Assembly: GCF_950295315.1 (NCBI RefSeq)
Contig: NW_026647282.1
Location: 26,361 to 90,360 of the forward strand
Reading direction: 5' to 3'
Source: Erinaceus europaeus
Taxonomy: Eukaryota; Chordata; Mammalia; Eulipotyphla; Erinaceidae
DNA: 64,000 nt
Part shown: positions 1 to 8,659 of the stretch, one piece after another
Numbering within the stretch: the stretch's first letter is position 1
Layout of the letters: the number at the start of each line of letters is the position of its first letter
Translations under genes and position numbers: made by a program
The notes under the pieces: generated by a model
The model's input: only the letters and a program-made list of their open reading frames with translations
Told to the model about the DNA's origin: nothing
The model's database searches: none

Positions 1-251
1 GCACCACTGCCTGATGCTCCGTGATTTGTTTTCAAAAAATGCTTTTAATTTACTCAAAAACCACAAAGTTCTCTCAGTAATTTGGCAAACTAATGTTAAC
101 ATCTGTCCATTCTAATATCAAAAAAAGCTTTCAAATAGAGTTTAAGTGTTTTGAAATATTCTAAAATATTCATGTGACCTAATAACTAAAAGGTCCTCCC
201 TGAAAATAAATTAATATATAAGTGTAAATATTTCCTTTAAAAATTAATTGT

Positions 252-345
252 GGGGCCAGAAAGGTGGAGCAGCAATAAAACTTCCAACTTGGATGTGAGG
301 ATCTGGGTTCAGTCTCACTCATCACATGCTTTTTTTTTTTTTTTC
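252..345 (+). mobile_element. SINE-C relic with poly(T)
   Basis: A degraded tRNA-like head (GGGGCCAGAAAGGTGGAGCA) is followed by a B-box-like GGGTTCAGTC and then a run of about 15 T. It lies 3' of the PDE4D exon in transcript terms, so it is intronic for PDE4D. The poor match and short length make the family uncertain. Confidence 0.45.
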
Positions 346-429
346 TTCAATTCTCACTTCTCCAGACAATGCTTGCTATTTACCCAAATATTTGCCATTT
401 ATGAAAAATGTTAATCAATTAAAGGCACT

Positions 430-545
430 GCTTATTGGATAGGGATATGAAATGTTGGTGGTGGGTATGGTGTGGAACTCTACATTGTAATCTTATAATC
501 TTGTAACCAACTATTAATAACAAATAAGAAAATTATTTTTAAAAA
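430..545 (+). mobile_element. LINE-1 3'-UTR tail, 5'-truncated
   Basis: It contains the degenerate L1 end motif GGTGGTGGG..TGTGGAACT, then ATCTTATAATCTTGTAA and an A-rich end. The same order is seen in the better L1 tails at 3751-3909 and 54073-54648. Confidence 0.5.
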
Positions 546-716
546 GATACTACTTCTTATCAAGAGTAACAGTGCACTCAAGTTAATCTATTCATCTTCA
601 ACTTGTATCCATTTATCGTTTTTCCTAAATTGGAGGAGAGTATAGCAAAGTTTCATGGGTTTTATTACTTGATTTTCCATGGGAATCCCTGTTTCTGTTT
701 CCCGCAATTATACTTA

Positions 717-956
<240 letters not shown>

Positions 957-1194
957 CTATCACAAAGGGAAATTTCAACATGGGAATTAACAGTGGGAAA
1001 TTTTACACCTGGTTCCCACTTCCAAAAATAGTGATAATATTTAAGTACACAAGGGCGGGGGGGCGCACATTGACTTCACACTCTGGTCATTATAAGTTCT
1101 TGATTACTTTTGTTAACAAATCAAAGACAAAATCATTCTTTTTAAATTCAACTACACGCAGCAAGGAACCAGTGTGTAAAGAATAAATCTCAAG

Positions 1195-1392
1195 GGGCCA
1201 GGTGGTGGCGCACATGGCTGAGTGCACATGCTACACTCAAGCATCTGGTCCCCACCTGCAGGGGGAAAGCTTCACTAGTGCTGAAGCCGGTGTGCAGGTG
1301 TCTCTCTGTCTCTCTCCAGCTCTGTCTCCCCTCCCCTCTCAATCTTTCTCTCTCTCCATCCAATAATAAATAAATAAAACAAATGTTTAAAA
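1195..1392 (+). mobile_element. SINE-B, full length, 17-bp TSD
   Basis: The head is GGGGCCAGGTGGTGGCGCAC, followed by the CACCTGCAGGGGGAAAGCTTC core, CT-rich tract and CCAATAATAAATAAATAAAA tail. It is flanked by perfect duplications AAAGAATAAATCTCAAG at 1178-1194 and 1393-1409, so both ends are defined. The internal B-box region is short by a few bases compared with other copies. Confidence 0.92.
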
Positions 1393-1409
1393 AAAGAATA
1401 AATCTCAAG

Positions 1410-1880
1410 TACAGAATCCCTTTTTGAGGGGATGGAGTGAGGTAAACACATAGCAATTCAATAAATACTTGGGTTAAATTTAACAAGTTCCCACTAAATA
1501 ACCAATATCATTCCTCTTATGGATTTGGAATTATTTCCCTTTTGCCTATAACTATGTAACTACTAGTTTCTGTTGTACCCAGTTCCCTCTCTTTATTCCC
1601 ATTGCAAATATATTAAGACAAAGATTGCCTCAACTCTTCCACACATTACTATAACTACCTTTAAATTATTTTCTTACATTTGTTTCCACCCCACAGTTAT
1701 TTTTCTTAAAATGTAAATACATATCATTTATCAGCTTAAAGTCCTTCAGTAGCTCACTATTTCCCCTTATCATTCATTTGAAAGGAAATATGTAGCCCCT
1801 GTGTTCATAGGCTAAAATATAGGATCAACCAAACTACCTGCCAGTAAATGAGAAGAAAAAGAAACTGCAATATATATACT
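1410..1880. other. Unique AT-rich intron sequence
   Basis: I see no recognisable repeat, exon or RNA gene here. It is AT-rich with no long reading frame. Confidence 0.5.
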
Positions 1881-1914
1881 CAATGTATATACTCAATATA
1901 TATACTCAATATAT

Positions 1915-2013
1915 ATATTTGATCTTTAAAAGGATGACATCATGGCTTTTGGGACAAAATTACTGGAACTTGAGGTGATTATAGTAAGTGAAACAAGGTA
2001 ATAAAATACAATT
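1915..2013 (+). mobile_element. Short L1M-like 3' fragment
   Basis: AAAAGGATGACATCATGGCTTTTGGGACAAAAT...ATTATAGTAAGTGAAACAAG is the widespread L1 3'-region phrase (gaatgaaatcatgccatttg...ggaactggaggtgattatgctaagtgaaat). The related fragment at 31745-31925 has the same phrase. It follows an AT-rich satellite-like TATATACTCAATA stretch at 1871-1917. Confidence 0.5.
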
Positions 2014-2014
2014 A

Positions 2015-2295
2015 CTGGGGGACAGGAGGTGGTAAAACCGGTTGAGCACCACATTACCATGTGCCAGGACCGAAGTTCAAGCCCCCCACTTCTCACCTGC
2101 AGGGCAGAAACAAATGTCTGTCTGTCTCTCTCTCTCTCATTCTCTATATTCCCCTTCCCTCTCAATTTCTCTCTGTCTTATCAAATAAAGGATAAAAAGG
2201 AAAAAAAAAAGAAAGAAAATGGCTGCCGGAGGTGGTAGATTCATAGTGCTGGCATCAGTGATAACTCTGGTGGCAATAAAAAATAAAATCAAGTC
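2015..2295 (+). mobile_element. SINE (SINE-A/B-like head) with 3' extension block
   Basis: GGGGGACAGGAGGTGGTAAA is the head, then a tRNA-like body, CTCTCTCT tract and ATCAAATAAAGGATAAAAAG. The extra 3' block (GGAGGTGGTAGATTCATAGT ... TGATAACTCTGGTGGCAATA) follows. It ends in an AAATAAAATC-type tail that abuts the L1/SINE chimera. Confidence 0.8.
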
Positions 2296-2297
2296 AA

Positions 2298-2685
2298 ATA
2301 AAATAAAAGGAGGTAGAGCCAAGATGGCGACAAGACTGTCATTCAAACTAGAAGGATAAAAACCTTCTTAGATAAGCAGCAGCTAAAGAAGTCAACTACA
2401 ACCAAACATGCTCTGTAAGAATTTCTAAAAGTTCTCCTATAAACAATAACAGCATCACCATAAACATGCCATATAACAGAACACTCTAAAGTTTAGAATC
2501 ATGGCATTAAAATATCTGATATCTATAATATCAATAAATACCAATGGCCTCCTCTCTCCATTTCTCTCTGTTCTATCCAACAATGACATCAATAACAACA
2601 ACAATAATAAGTACAACAACAATTTAAAAAAGACAACAAGGGCAACAAAAGGGAAAATAAAAAAAATTTTAAAGTATAAATTAAT
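2298..2685 (+). mobile_element. Chimeric insertion: L1 5' end joined to SINE-A tail
   Basis: From 2309, GGAGGTAGAGCCAAGATGGC is a typical L1 5' start. At 2510-2548 the sequence encodes ISIISINTNGL, resembling the N-terminus of L1 ORF2p; ORF1 is absent between them. At about 2548-2552 the sequence switches within a CCTC shared by both partners to the 3' part of SINE-A (CTCTCTCCATTTCTCTCTGT ... AAGGGCAACAAAAGGGAAAA). ATCAAGTCAA occurs at 2288-2297 and 2686-2695 and is the likely target duplication. Eleven A-rich bases sit between the left repeat and the L1 start. Confidence 0.6.
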
Positions 2686-2725
2686 ATCAAGTCAATGTTT
2701 ATTCAGTAAAACTTTTAAAGCAGTC

Positions 2726-2825
2726 AGGAGCTGGGAGGTCTCGGCTTAGTGGTAAAGCACAGGGGTTGCAATATGTCATACTGATGCTCTGGCGCTCTCT
2801 CAGTAAATCAATATTTTAAAATAAA
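2726..2825 (+). mobile_element. SINE-C fragment
   Basis: GGAGCTGGGAGGTCTCGGCTTAGTGGTAAAGCACAGG resembles the tRNA-like head of the older family. It has a short CTCTCTCAGTAAATCAATA tail. Confidence 0.45.
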
Positions 2826-2990
2826 GCAATGGATATCTTTTCCTTGTTATGCATAAAATAAATAGTGCCTCTATAGTAGTGAAATTTTTGTTTAGTTTTT
2901 CATGGTTTAAAAGGGTAAAACTCAATTGTTTATATTTTTATTCACCTTTTCAGTTAAATTAAGCAAGTCTTTCTCAAAAATATTTTTATA

Positions 2991-3268
2991 GGGAGTCCGG
3001 CAGTAGCACAGCGGGTTAAGCGCATGTGGCGCAAAGTGCAAGGACCGTCGTAAGGATCCCGGTTTGAGCCCCTGGCTCCCCACCTGCAGGGGAGTCGCTT
3101 CACAGGAAGTGAAGCAGGTCTGCAGGTGTCTCTCTTTCTCGCTCCCTCTCTGACTTCCCCTCCTCTCTCCATTTCTCTCTGTCCTATGCAACTACAGTGA
3201 CAACAACAACAATAACTATAACAACAATAAAAGCAACAAGGGCAACAAAAGGGAAAATAATTAAATAT
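2991..3268 (+). mobile_element. SINE-A, inserted in the tail of an inverted SINE-B
   Basis: It is a complete head-to-tail copy (GGGAGTCCGGCAGTAGCACA ... AAGGGCAACAAAAGGGAAAA). It lies between the left TSD of the SINE-B at 3270-3489 and that element's body, so it landed in the SINE-B's T-rich tail. Confidence 0.9.
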
Positions 3269-3269
3269 A

Positions 3270-3489
3270 ATTTTTTAATTTATTTATTATCGAATGGAGA
3301 CAGAGAAATTGAGATGGGGGAGGCAGAGAGGAAGCGAGACCGAGAGACATCTACAGCTCTGTTTTACCACTTGTGAAGCTTTCCCCCTGTAGGTGGGGCG
3401 GGGGTGGGGGGTGGTGGTGGGGGGCTTGAACCTGTGTCCCTGCTCACTGTAATGTGAGTGCTTAACCTGGTGGGCCATCTCCCGTCCCC
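3270..3489 (-). mobile_element. SINE-B, with TSD displaced by a nested SINE-A
   Basis: This is a reverse-strand copy: T-rich tail, GAGACAGAGAAATTGAGA, GAAGCTTTCCCCCTGTAGGT and a head ending GGGCCATCTCCCGTCCCC. AAATTAAGCAAGTCTT occurs at 3490-3505 and again at 2956-2971, beyond the SINE-A. Both SINEs therefore share one outer TSD, meaning SINE-B came first. Confidence 0.88.
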
Positions 3490-3750
3490 AAATTAAGCAA
3501 GTCTTAACTCAGAAATTGTCTACTACATATCTTCCGCTATAAATATTTCTCTGTAGGTAAAAAGATGTAACATTTCTGAAATTATATTAAAATAAAGCAC
3601 ATTATTAATAAGCCATAAAATGCTTCATATGTTATTCTGGGGTCCTTGATCCTTATTTTTTTCCTTTCACTATAGCACTGCTCTGCTCTACTTATAATAA
3701 GGTTCATTTTAGGAACTCAAAAGATTCAGGCATAAAAATCTTTTGCATAA

Positions 3751-3909
3751 AGAATTTTGCTCCATATTCCCAGAGGGATAAAAAATAGGGAAGCTTCCAA
3801 TGGAGGAACGGGGCACAGAACTCTGTGGTGGGGACTGTGTGGAATTGTACCCCTGTTATCTTAAAGTCTTGTTAATCATTATTAAGTCGCTTTTAAAAAA
3901 TTTAAAAAC
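3751..3909 (+). mobile_element. LINE-1 3'-UTR tail with 12-bp TSD
   Basis: It is a 5'-truncated L1 end: CATATTCCCAGAGGGATAAA, GGGGCACAGAACTCTG, GGAATTGTACCCCTGTTATC, then an A-rich tail. Perfect duplications TCTTTTGCATAA lie at 3739-3750 and 3910-3921. Confidence 0.85.
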
Positions 3910-3954
3910 TCTTTTGCATAACTACTATGTTATCTTCCAGTCTCAAGCTTTGAC

Positions 3955-4115
3955 ATTTTTTAGATTTATCTTTGTGTGAGAGAGAGAGATAGACAGAGAC
4001 AGAAAGAGAGACAGAGACACCAGATAACTGCTCAGATATGGCACATCTGGTACCTTGTGTAAAACCTGGGACCTTCTGTATGCCAGTCCTATGCTCTACC
4101 ACTAAGCATCTCTGT
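3955..4115 (-). mobile_element. SINE-C
   Basis: A reverse-strand copy with a GAGAGAGAGATAGACAGAGA purine tract, ACTGCTCAGATATGGCACAT, then CTGGGACCTTC and ATGCTCTACCACTAAGCATC (the tRNA-like head). Confidence 0.65.
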
Positions 4116-4216
4116 GATCTATAATTTTTGTTGTAGGTTGTAGTATAATGGTTTGGCCACTAGACGGAGATAATTTTCTTAAAGAAAAATCTATTGTACT
4201 GAAACAAAACCATAAT

Positions 4217-4325
4217 ACGTTTTCATTTTATTTATTTTTACCACAGCACTGCTAAGGTGTGGTTCATGGATGACCTGGGATTGAACCCGGGACTTCTGCA
4301 TAACTATTATGCTATTTCCCCAGCT
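4217..4325 (-). mobile_element. SINE-C, short
   Basis: TTTACCACAGCACTGCTAAG, then GGATTGAACCCGGGACTTCT and GCTATTTCCCCAGC are the reverse of a tRNA-like head with a readable B-box. Confidence 0.65.
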
Positions 4326-4343
4326 TCATTCTACTTATTAAAG

Positions 4344-4472
4344 GCTTCTGAAAATAACCTCTAAAGTATTATTCAAAAAATAACCCCCACAATATATTTA
4401 AAGTTATTTCCAAATGTTGATAGTTATATTAACCCAAGATATGTTAGTATTGGCTTTACAGATTGAAAATAA
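4344..4472 (+). repeat. Copy 1 of a local 120-bp direct duplication
   Basis: GAAAATAACCTCTAAAGTAT...AAAGTTATTTCC...TTAGTATTGG matches 7715-7835 at roughly 87% by eye. I do not recognise it as a known repeat. See the partner entry. Confidence 0.7.
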
Positions 4473-4974
4473 AGAGCAAAAAGTTGTTGTTTTTTTTTTT
4501 TTTTTACTTCAAATTGTTGATTCACTTTTACTTCAGAGTAGAACAGTCTGAGAAACCCTTTTGTCCAAGTATTAGAACTGAGATGTTTCCATTGAGAGAA
4601 ATCAGGTTTGGGACAGATTAAGAAAGTGCTTTTTCACTCAGTGCCTACTGATAGATTCACTGAGAGCTATTTTAGCAGGAACATATATCTGGCCTCAAAT
4701 AACCTATTTTATTTTTAAAACAACTTTATAAATGGTCCATGTCACAATATTATTAATAAGACAAGAAGGCAACAATAACTTTGGATTTGGGGACCAAAGA
4801 ATTCAGTTGTGAATTACTCAAATCCTGTTATTAGTAAAAATGTTCTCTTGAGCCATTATCCACTAGCTGGAGATCAAATATAAGATTAGCAGGAGCTTGG
4901 GAAAGAAACTAAATAGCTGGAGGGAGTAATTATGTCTAAGCATAATAACAATGGTGATAATACTAATCACGATG

Positions 4975-5150
4975 ATAAAAACTTTTGGAGTCGTTCCCCT
5001 GTGTCAGACATTGTGCTCTGTGCTTTATATTCCTTATCTCACTAGATTCTCATAATGACCCTTTGAAATAGAAACTATGCTTTTGCATTTGCCCAATGAA
5101 AAGTTGGAGGCACAGATAAGCAGTTCTATGTAAAGTTACGTGTCGAAGGA
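4975..5150 (+). mobile_element. MIR relic
   Basis: TGTCAGACATTGTGCTCTGT, CTTATCTCACTAGATTCTCATAATGACCC and TTGGAGGCACAGATAAG follow the MIR consensus order. It is highly diverged, as expected for this ancient SINE. Confidence 0.7.
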
Positions 5151-5156
5151 CCTCCA

Positions 5157-5366
5157 GTTTTTTTTTTTAATATTTTATTTATTTATTTTCTGTTTTGTTG
5201 TCCTTGTTGTTTTTTTCATTGTTATAGTTATTATTGTTATTGATGTTGTCATTGTTAGGACGGAGAGAAATGGAGAGAGTAGTGGAAGACAGAGAGGGCA
5301 AGAGAAAGATAGACACCTGCAGACCTGCTTCACTGCCTATGAAGCAATCTCCCTGCAGGTGGGGAT
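5157..5366 (-). mobile_element. SINE-A, 5'-truncated
   Basis: Reverse-strand tail TTGTTGTCCTTGTTGTTTTT and body GAGAGAAATGGAGAGAGT. It stops after CTCCCTGCAGGTGGGGA, so the tRNA-like head is missing. Confidence 0.9.
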
Positions 5367-5596
5367 ATACATGGGTTTTAAACTCAAGATATCTGATTTC
5401 AGAGTCTGAAAGAATGTCACCTATGTTTCTGTCTCTATTGAAAACCTCCTATACACCATTCAACATATAAGAACATCTCTAAGCTTCATTTCTCGGTTGA
5501 AACTTCAAATAATATCTCATTAAAAGTTACATTCTGACCAATTTATAGATTATGTATCCCCGGGCTAACATGGACACTTAAAAAAATCTAATTCCC

Positions 5597-5828
5597 TATC
5601 AACCTGCCAACAATGTCCACGTTCAGTGGAGAAGCAATTACAGAAGCCAGACTTCCATCTTCTGCACCCCATAATGATTCTGGGTCCATACCCCCAGAGG
5701 GATTAAAGAATACTGAAGCTTCCACTAGAGGTGATGGGACATAGCACTCTGATGTTGGGGACTATTGTATCACTGTCATCTTACAATCTTGCTAATCATT
5801 GTTAAATCACTAATAAAAATTAAAAAAC
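5597..5828 (+). mobile_element. LINE-1 3'-UTR tail
   Basis: CAACCTGCCAACAATGTCCA, GGAGAAGCAATTACAGAAGC, TGGGTCCATACCCCCAGAGG, then the end motif GATGTTGGGGACTATTGTAT and CTTGCTAATCATTGTTAAAT. The tail is A-rich. Confidence 0.85.
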
Positions 5829-5838
5829 TAACCCTCAA

Positions 5839-5976
5839 TTTTCTTTTTTTTTCTTAATGAATTTTTTGATTATCTTTATTTACTGGATAAAGACAGCCAG
5901 AAATTGAGAGGGGAGGGAGGAATAGAAAGGCAGAGAGACAGAGAGACACCTGTAGCCCTGCTTCAACATTCGCAAA
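5839..5976 (-). mobile_element. SINE-B, 3' part, split by a Vingi insertion
   Basis: T-rich tail, then AGACAGCCAGAAATTGAGAG and ACACCTGTAGCCCTGCTTCA. It breaks at CATTCGCAAA (5967-5976), which is duplicated at 6883-6892 across the Vingi element. The head half resumes at 6883. Confidence 0.9.
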
Positions 5977-6882
5977 ACGGTATCATCTGTTTTCCATCTA
6001 CACCATGCCTCGGCCTCGCGTGAGCTTAATGTGCAGCTTGGCGGTACGAGAATCCGGCATGAAGCCCAGCCAGTCTATCTTGGCGTCACTCTCGATCGCA
6101 CTCTGTCATTTCACAAACATCTCATAAAAACTGCAGCAAAGGTGGGCGCGAGGAATCACATCATTGCAAGACTGGCCAGCTCCTCATGGGGCGCGAGCGC
6201 TTCCACACTACGATCATCATCTCTGGCATTATGCTATTCCACTGCAGAATACTGTGCCCCAGTATGATTCCGCAGCCCCCATGTCCACTTGGTCGATTCC
6301 AAATTATATTCCTCCATGAGGATAATTTCTGGAACCATCCGTTCCACCCCGGTTCCATGGCTGCCAGTTCTTAGCAACATCGCCCCGCCAGATATTCGTC
6401 GGGATGCGGCATCATCTAAGTTCATTTCCCACGTCTACGCTCGACCGGACCTGCCAATATAAGCGGATATCTTCGCCCACCCTGTCCAACGCTTGACGTC
6501 TCGTCACCCAATCTGGTCCCCTACACCTACACTGAACCTCTCTGTTCCAGACTCTTGGAAACAGAGTTGGCAGTCAGCTGAGGTAAAGAACAAACACCTC
6601 ATCCCAGACCCCTGCAAGCGTCAACCCGGCTTTGACCTAGCACGTTATGATTGGGCCCTCCTCAATCGCTATCGAACAGGCCATGGCCGGTGCGCTGCTA
6701 TGTTCCATCGCTGGGGAGCCAGAGACGACCCGAATTGCCCCTGCGGCTACAGACAGACTATGACCCACATAGTCAACTACTGCCACCTCTCCAGATTCAA
6801 AGGAGGTCTCGAAACTTTACATCAGGCTCAACCTGATGCTGTTGACTGGCTACGGAAGAAGGGCAAACGCTAGAAGAAGAAC
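5977..6882 (+). pseudogene. Vingi-type non-LTR retrotransposon, 5'-truncated RT fragment
   Basis: About 900 bases read in one frame from 5977 to the TAG at 6871-6873. Visible motifs: HLHHASASRELN, YLGVTLDRTLSFHKHL (the RT thumb-side LGV.LD motif), LRSSSLALCYSTAEYCAPV, STPVPWLPVLSNIAPPDIRR, and a C-terminal CPCG...THIVNYC Cys-rich knuckle. No RNase H domain follows. Two stops break the frame: TGA at 6265-6267 (a Trp in the sister copy) and TAA near 6459 (a Tyr in the sister copy). The upstream RT core and endonuclease are missing through 5' truncation. The TSD CATTCGCAAA (5967-5976, 6883-6892) flanks it inside a SINE-B. The sequence is GC- and CpG-richer than its surroundings. I assign Vingi from my memory of that hedgehog family; the non-LTR RT identity is secure. 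It is a defective, non-mobile copy. Confidence 0.88.
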
Positions 6883-6967
6883 CATTCGCAAAGCTTTCCC
6901 CCTGCAGGTGGGGACCAGGGGATCAAACCCGGGTCCTTATGCATTGTAACATGTGCACTCAACTAAG
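6883..6967 (-). mobile_element. SINE-B, 5' head part, split by a Vingi insertion
   Basis: It continues the element at 5839-5976: CATTCGCAAAGCTTTCCCCC, GGGGACCAGGGGATCAAACC, then AACATGTGCACTCAACTAAG. The outer few bases of the tRNA-like head are lost or diverged. Confidence 0.88.
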
Positions 6968-7511
6968 TCTAAAGTTTTTATTATTCCATGTTTGCTGCCC
7001 TTACTACAGGTCAGCGGTGTACACCTTCCCTGGCAGAGCTGGCTTTCCACAAAAGATACTTATGACGAAGCAAGGATGGAGCTGTGAATGGTCCCATATA
7101 AGGGGAGGAGAGAGTAAAGTCTGCTAGTTGATTGCAGTCAGAGCTTTTGGAGATAATAACTGCACAGCACATTTACCTTTACAGTGCTGTCCACTTTATG
7201 GAACCTGCCCCTTGCACTCCCAGTAAACAAGAAAGCAGAAAAAGATACACAGATCCAACAACAAAAAGTCTCCCCAGCTTTCCATACAGTTCCATGTGAA
7301 TGGGACTAGTGGACAATTTGTCTAAACTCAACTTCCATCCTCCGTCAGCCACTGCTTCTGTACTGAGTGCCTAGCGACCTTAGAATTATTGTTACTTAGG
7401 GAGAGTTCTCATCCTTTTGGCTGGATAGTTGCTCCTGTTTCTCAGGTTTAAGTGTTTTGTCTCTCTTCTGGATCATGATTTGGTTTCTCTTTTCCCAGCT
7501 TCATACTTCTT

Positions 7512-7702
7512 CTTTTTAAATTATCTTTATTTGTTGAATAGAAAAAAAATCAAGAGGGGAGAAGATAAGGATAGAGATCAAACAGAGAGACACCTGCTGC
7601 CCTGCTTCACCACTCACAAAGCTTTCCTCATGCAGGAGCTCAAACCTGGGTCCTTGCACATTGTAACATGTGCACTTGACCAGGTATGCTACCACCTGGT
7701 CC
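7512..7702 (-). mobile_element. SINE-B
   Basis: Reverse copy: TATCTTTATTTGTTGAATAG, GAGACACCTGCTGCCCTGCT, CACAAAGCTTTCCTCATGCA, and a head ending TATGCTACCACCTGGTCCC. Confidence 0.88.
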
Positions 7703-7714
7703 CTCATACCACTC

Positions 7715-7835
7715 CTTAAAGAATAACCTCTAAAATATTACTCAAAAAATAAACCCCACAATGTATTTGAAGTTATTCCCGAACATCAATAGTTACATTA
7801 ACCTAAGATATATTAGTATTGGTTTGAGAATAAAG
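7715..7835 (+). repeat. Copy 2 of a local 120-bp direct duplication
   Basis: GAATAACCTCTAAAATATTA...TGAAGTTATTCCC...TTAGTATTGG aligns with 4344-4472, about 3.37 kb upstream, in the same orientation. Flanking sequence does not match on either side. Each copy sits just 3' of a reverse-strand SINE. Confidence 0.7.
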
Positions 7836-8254
7836 ACTTCACTGACCCATACTCACACTGCTGCTCTGGATACAACTCAGCTAGTCTGACCCTTAGCAAC
7901 GCAAGTCTCAACACTGACCACCAGGGGGAGTCTGAAAGAGGTGAGGGCCCATAGAGCACTGGTTGGGGGGTACTATCAAGGGATGTTCTATATTCTCAAG
8001 ACATCTGTACTTACTACCTACCAACACTCCCAAGGAAGTGCTCCCACAAGGAAGGTTGTAGAAAGAATGTAGCAATTGCAGAATGCAGGTACAGCCAGAA
8101 GAAACCCTGGAAACTTTCAGGAACGCCTCTGATGTCTGAGACTGTGCTTTAAGAACAACATGCCGAAAGTAAAGGTATAATAACACCCTGTTGGAAGTAG
8201 GAATACATAGTTTTTTCGCCCCCTCTGTTAAGACACTCAATTGGGAGCTATAAA

Positions 8255-8344
8255 GCATGGGTTAAAGTCCAATTCTTGGTTTGGTCTCTCTCTAGCTGTG
8301 TGTGACTGGGCAAGTTAATGACACTCTTTTAAACCTCCTTTCCA
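8255..8344 (-). mobile_element. MIR relic, part 1
   Basis: GGTCTCTCTCTAGCTGTGTG then ACTGGGCAAGTTAATGACAC is the reverse-strand MIR core. The element is interrupted by the SINE-B at 8345 and resumes at 8519. Confidence 0.7.
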
Positions 8345-8518
8345 GGGGCCAGATGGTGGTGCACCTGGTTAAGTGCACACACTACTGTGCACAAGGACCC
8401 AGGTTCAAGCCCCTGGTCCCCATCTGCAGAGAGAAAGCTTCATGAATCAAGCCCCTCTCTATCTCTTCACCCTCCTCTTAATTTCTCTCTGTATCCAATA
8501 ATAAATAAGAAAATAAAT
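8345..8518 (+). mobile_element. SINE-B inserted in a MIR
   Basis: GGGGCCAGATGGTGGTGCAC head, GGTTCAAGCCCCTGGTCCCC, a shortened middle and CCAATAATAAATAAGAAAAT tail. An imperfect flanking duplication, AAACC(T/A)CCTTT, is visible. The middle lacks the usual repeated GTGAAGCAGGG stretch. Confidence 0.88.
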
Positions 8519-8655
8519 AAACCACCTTTTCCTGATAAAGCAAATTATAGTGTCTACCTCTAGGGTCACTAGACATCAGAAAAATTTCAGAAAATACTTA
8601 ATATGTTGCTTGGTACACTAATACGTGCCTAATATTTAACAGCCAGTGTTACTTT
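8519..8655 (-). mobile_element. MIR relic, part 2
   Basis: GTGTCTACCTCTAGGGTCAC, ATTTCAGAAAATACTTAATA and TGCTTGGTACACTAATACGTGCC follow the reverse MIR order after the core at 8255-8344. Confidence 0.6.
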
Positions 8656-8659
8656 TGCT

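Noticed and set aside
2991..3075. tRNA gene candidates (A-box/B-box like sequence at each SINE head)
   Set aside because: The heads are tRNA-derived but lack intact cloverleaf ends and continue into SINE bodies with A-rich tails.
6161..6425. Minus-strand and out-of-frame ORFs over the Vingi fragment
   Set aside because: They are shadows of the plus-strand RT frame, with no recognisable protein features.
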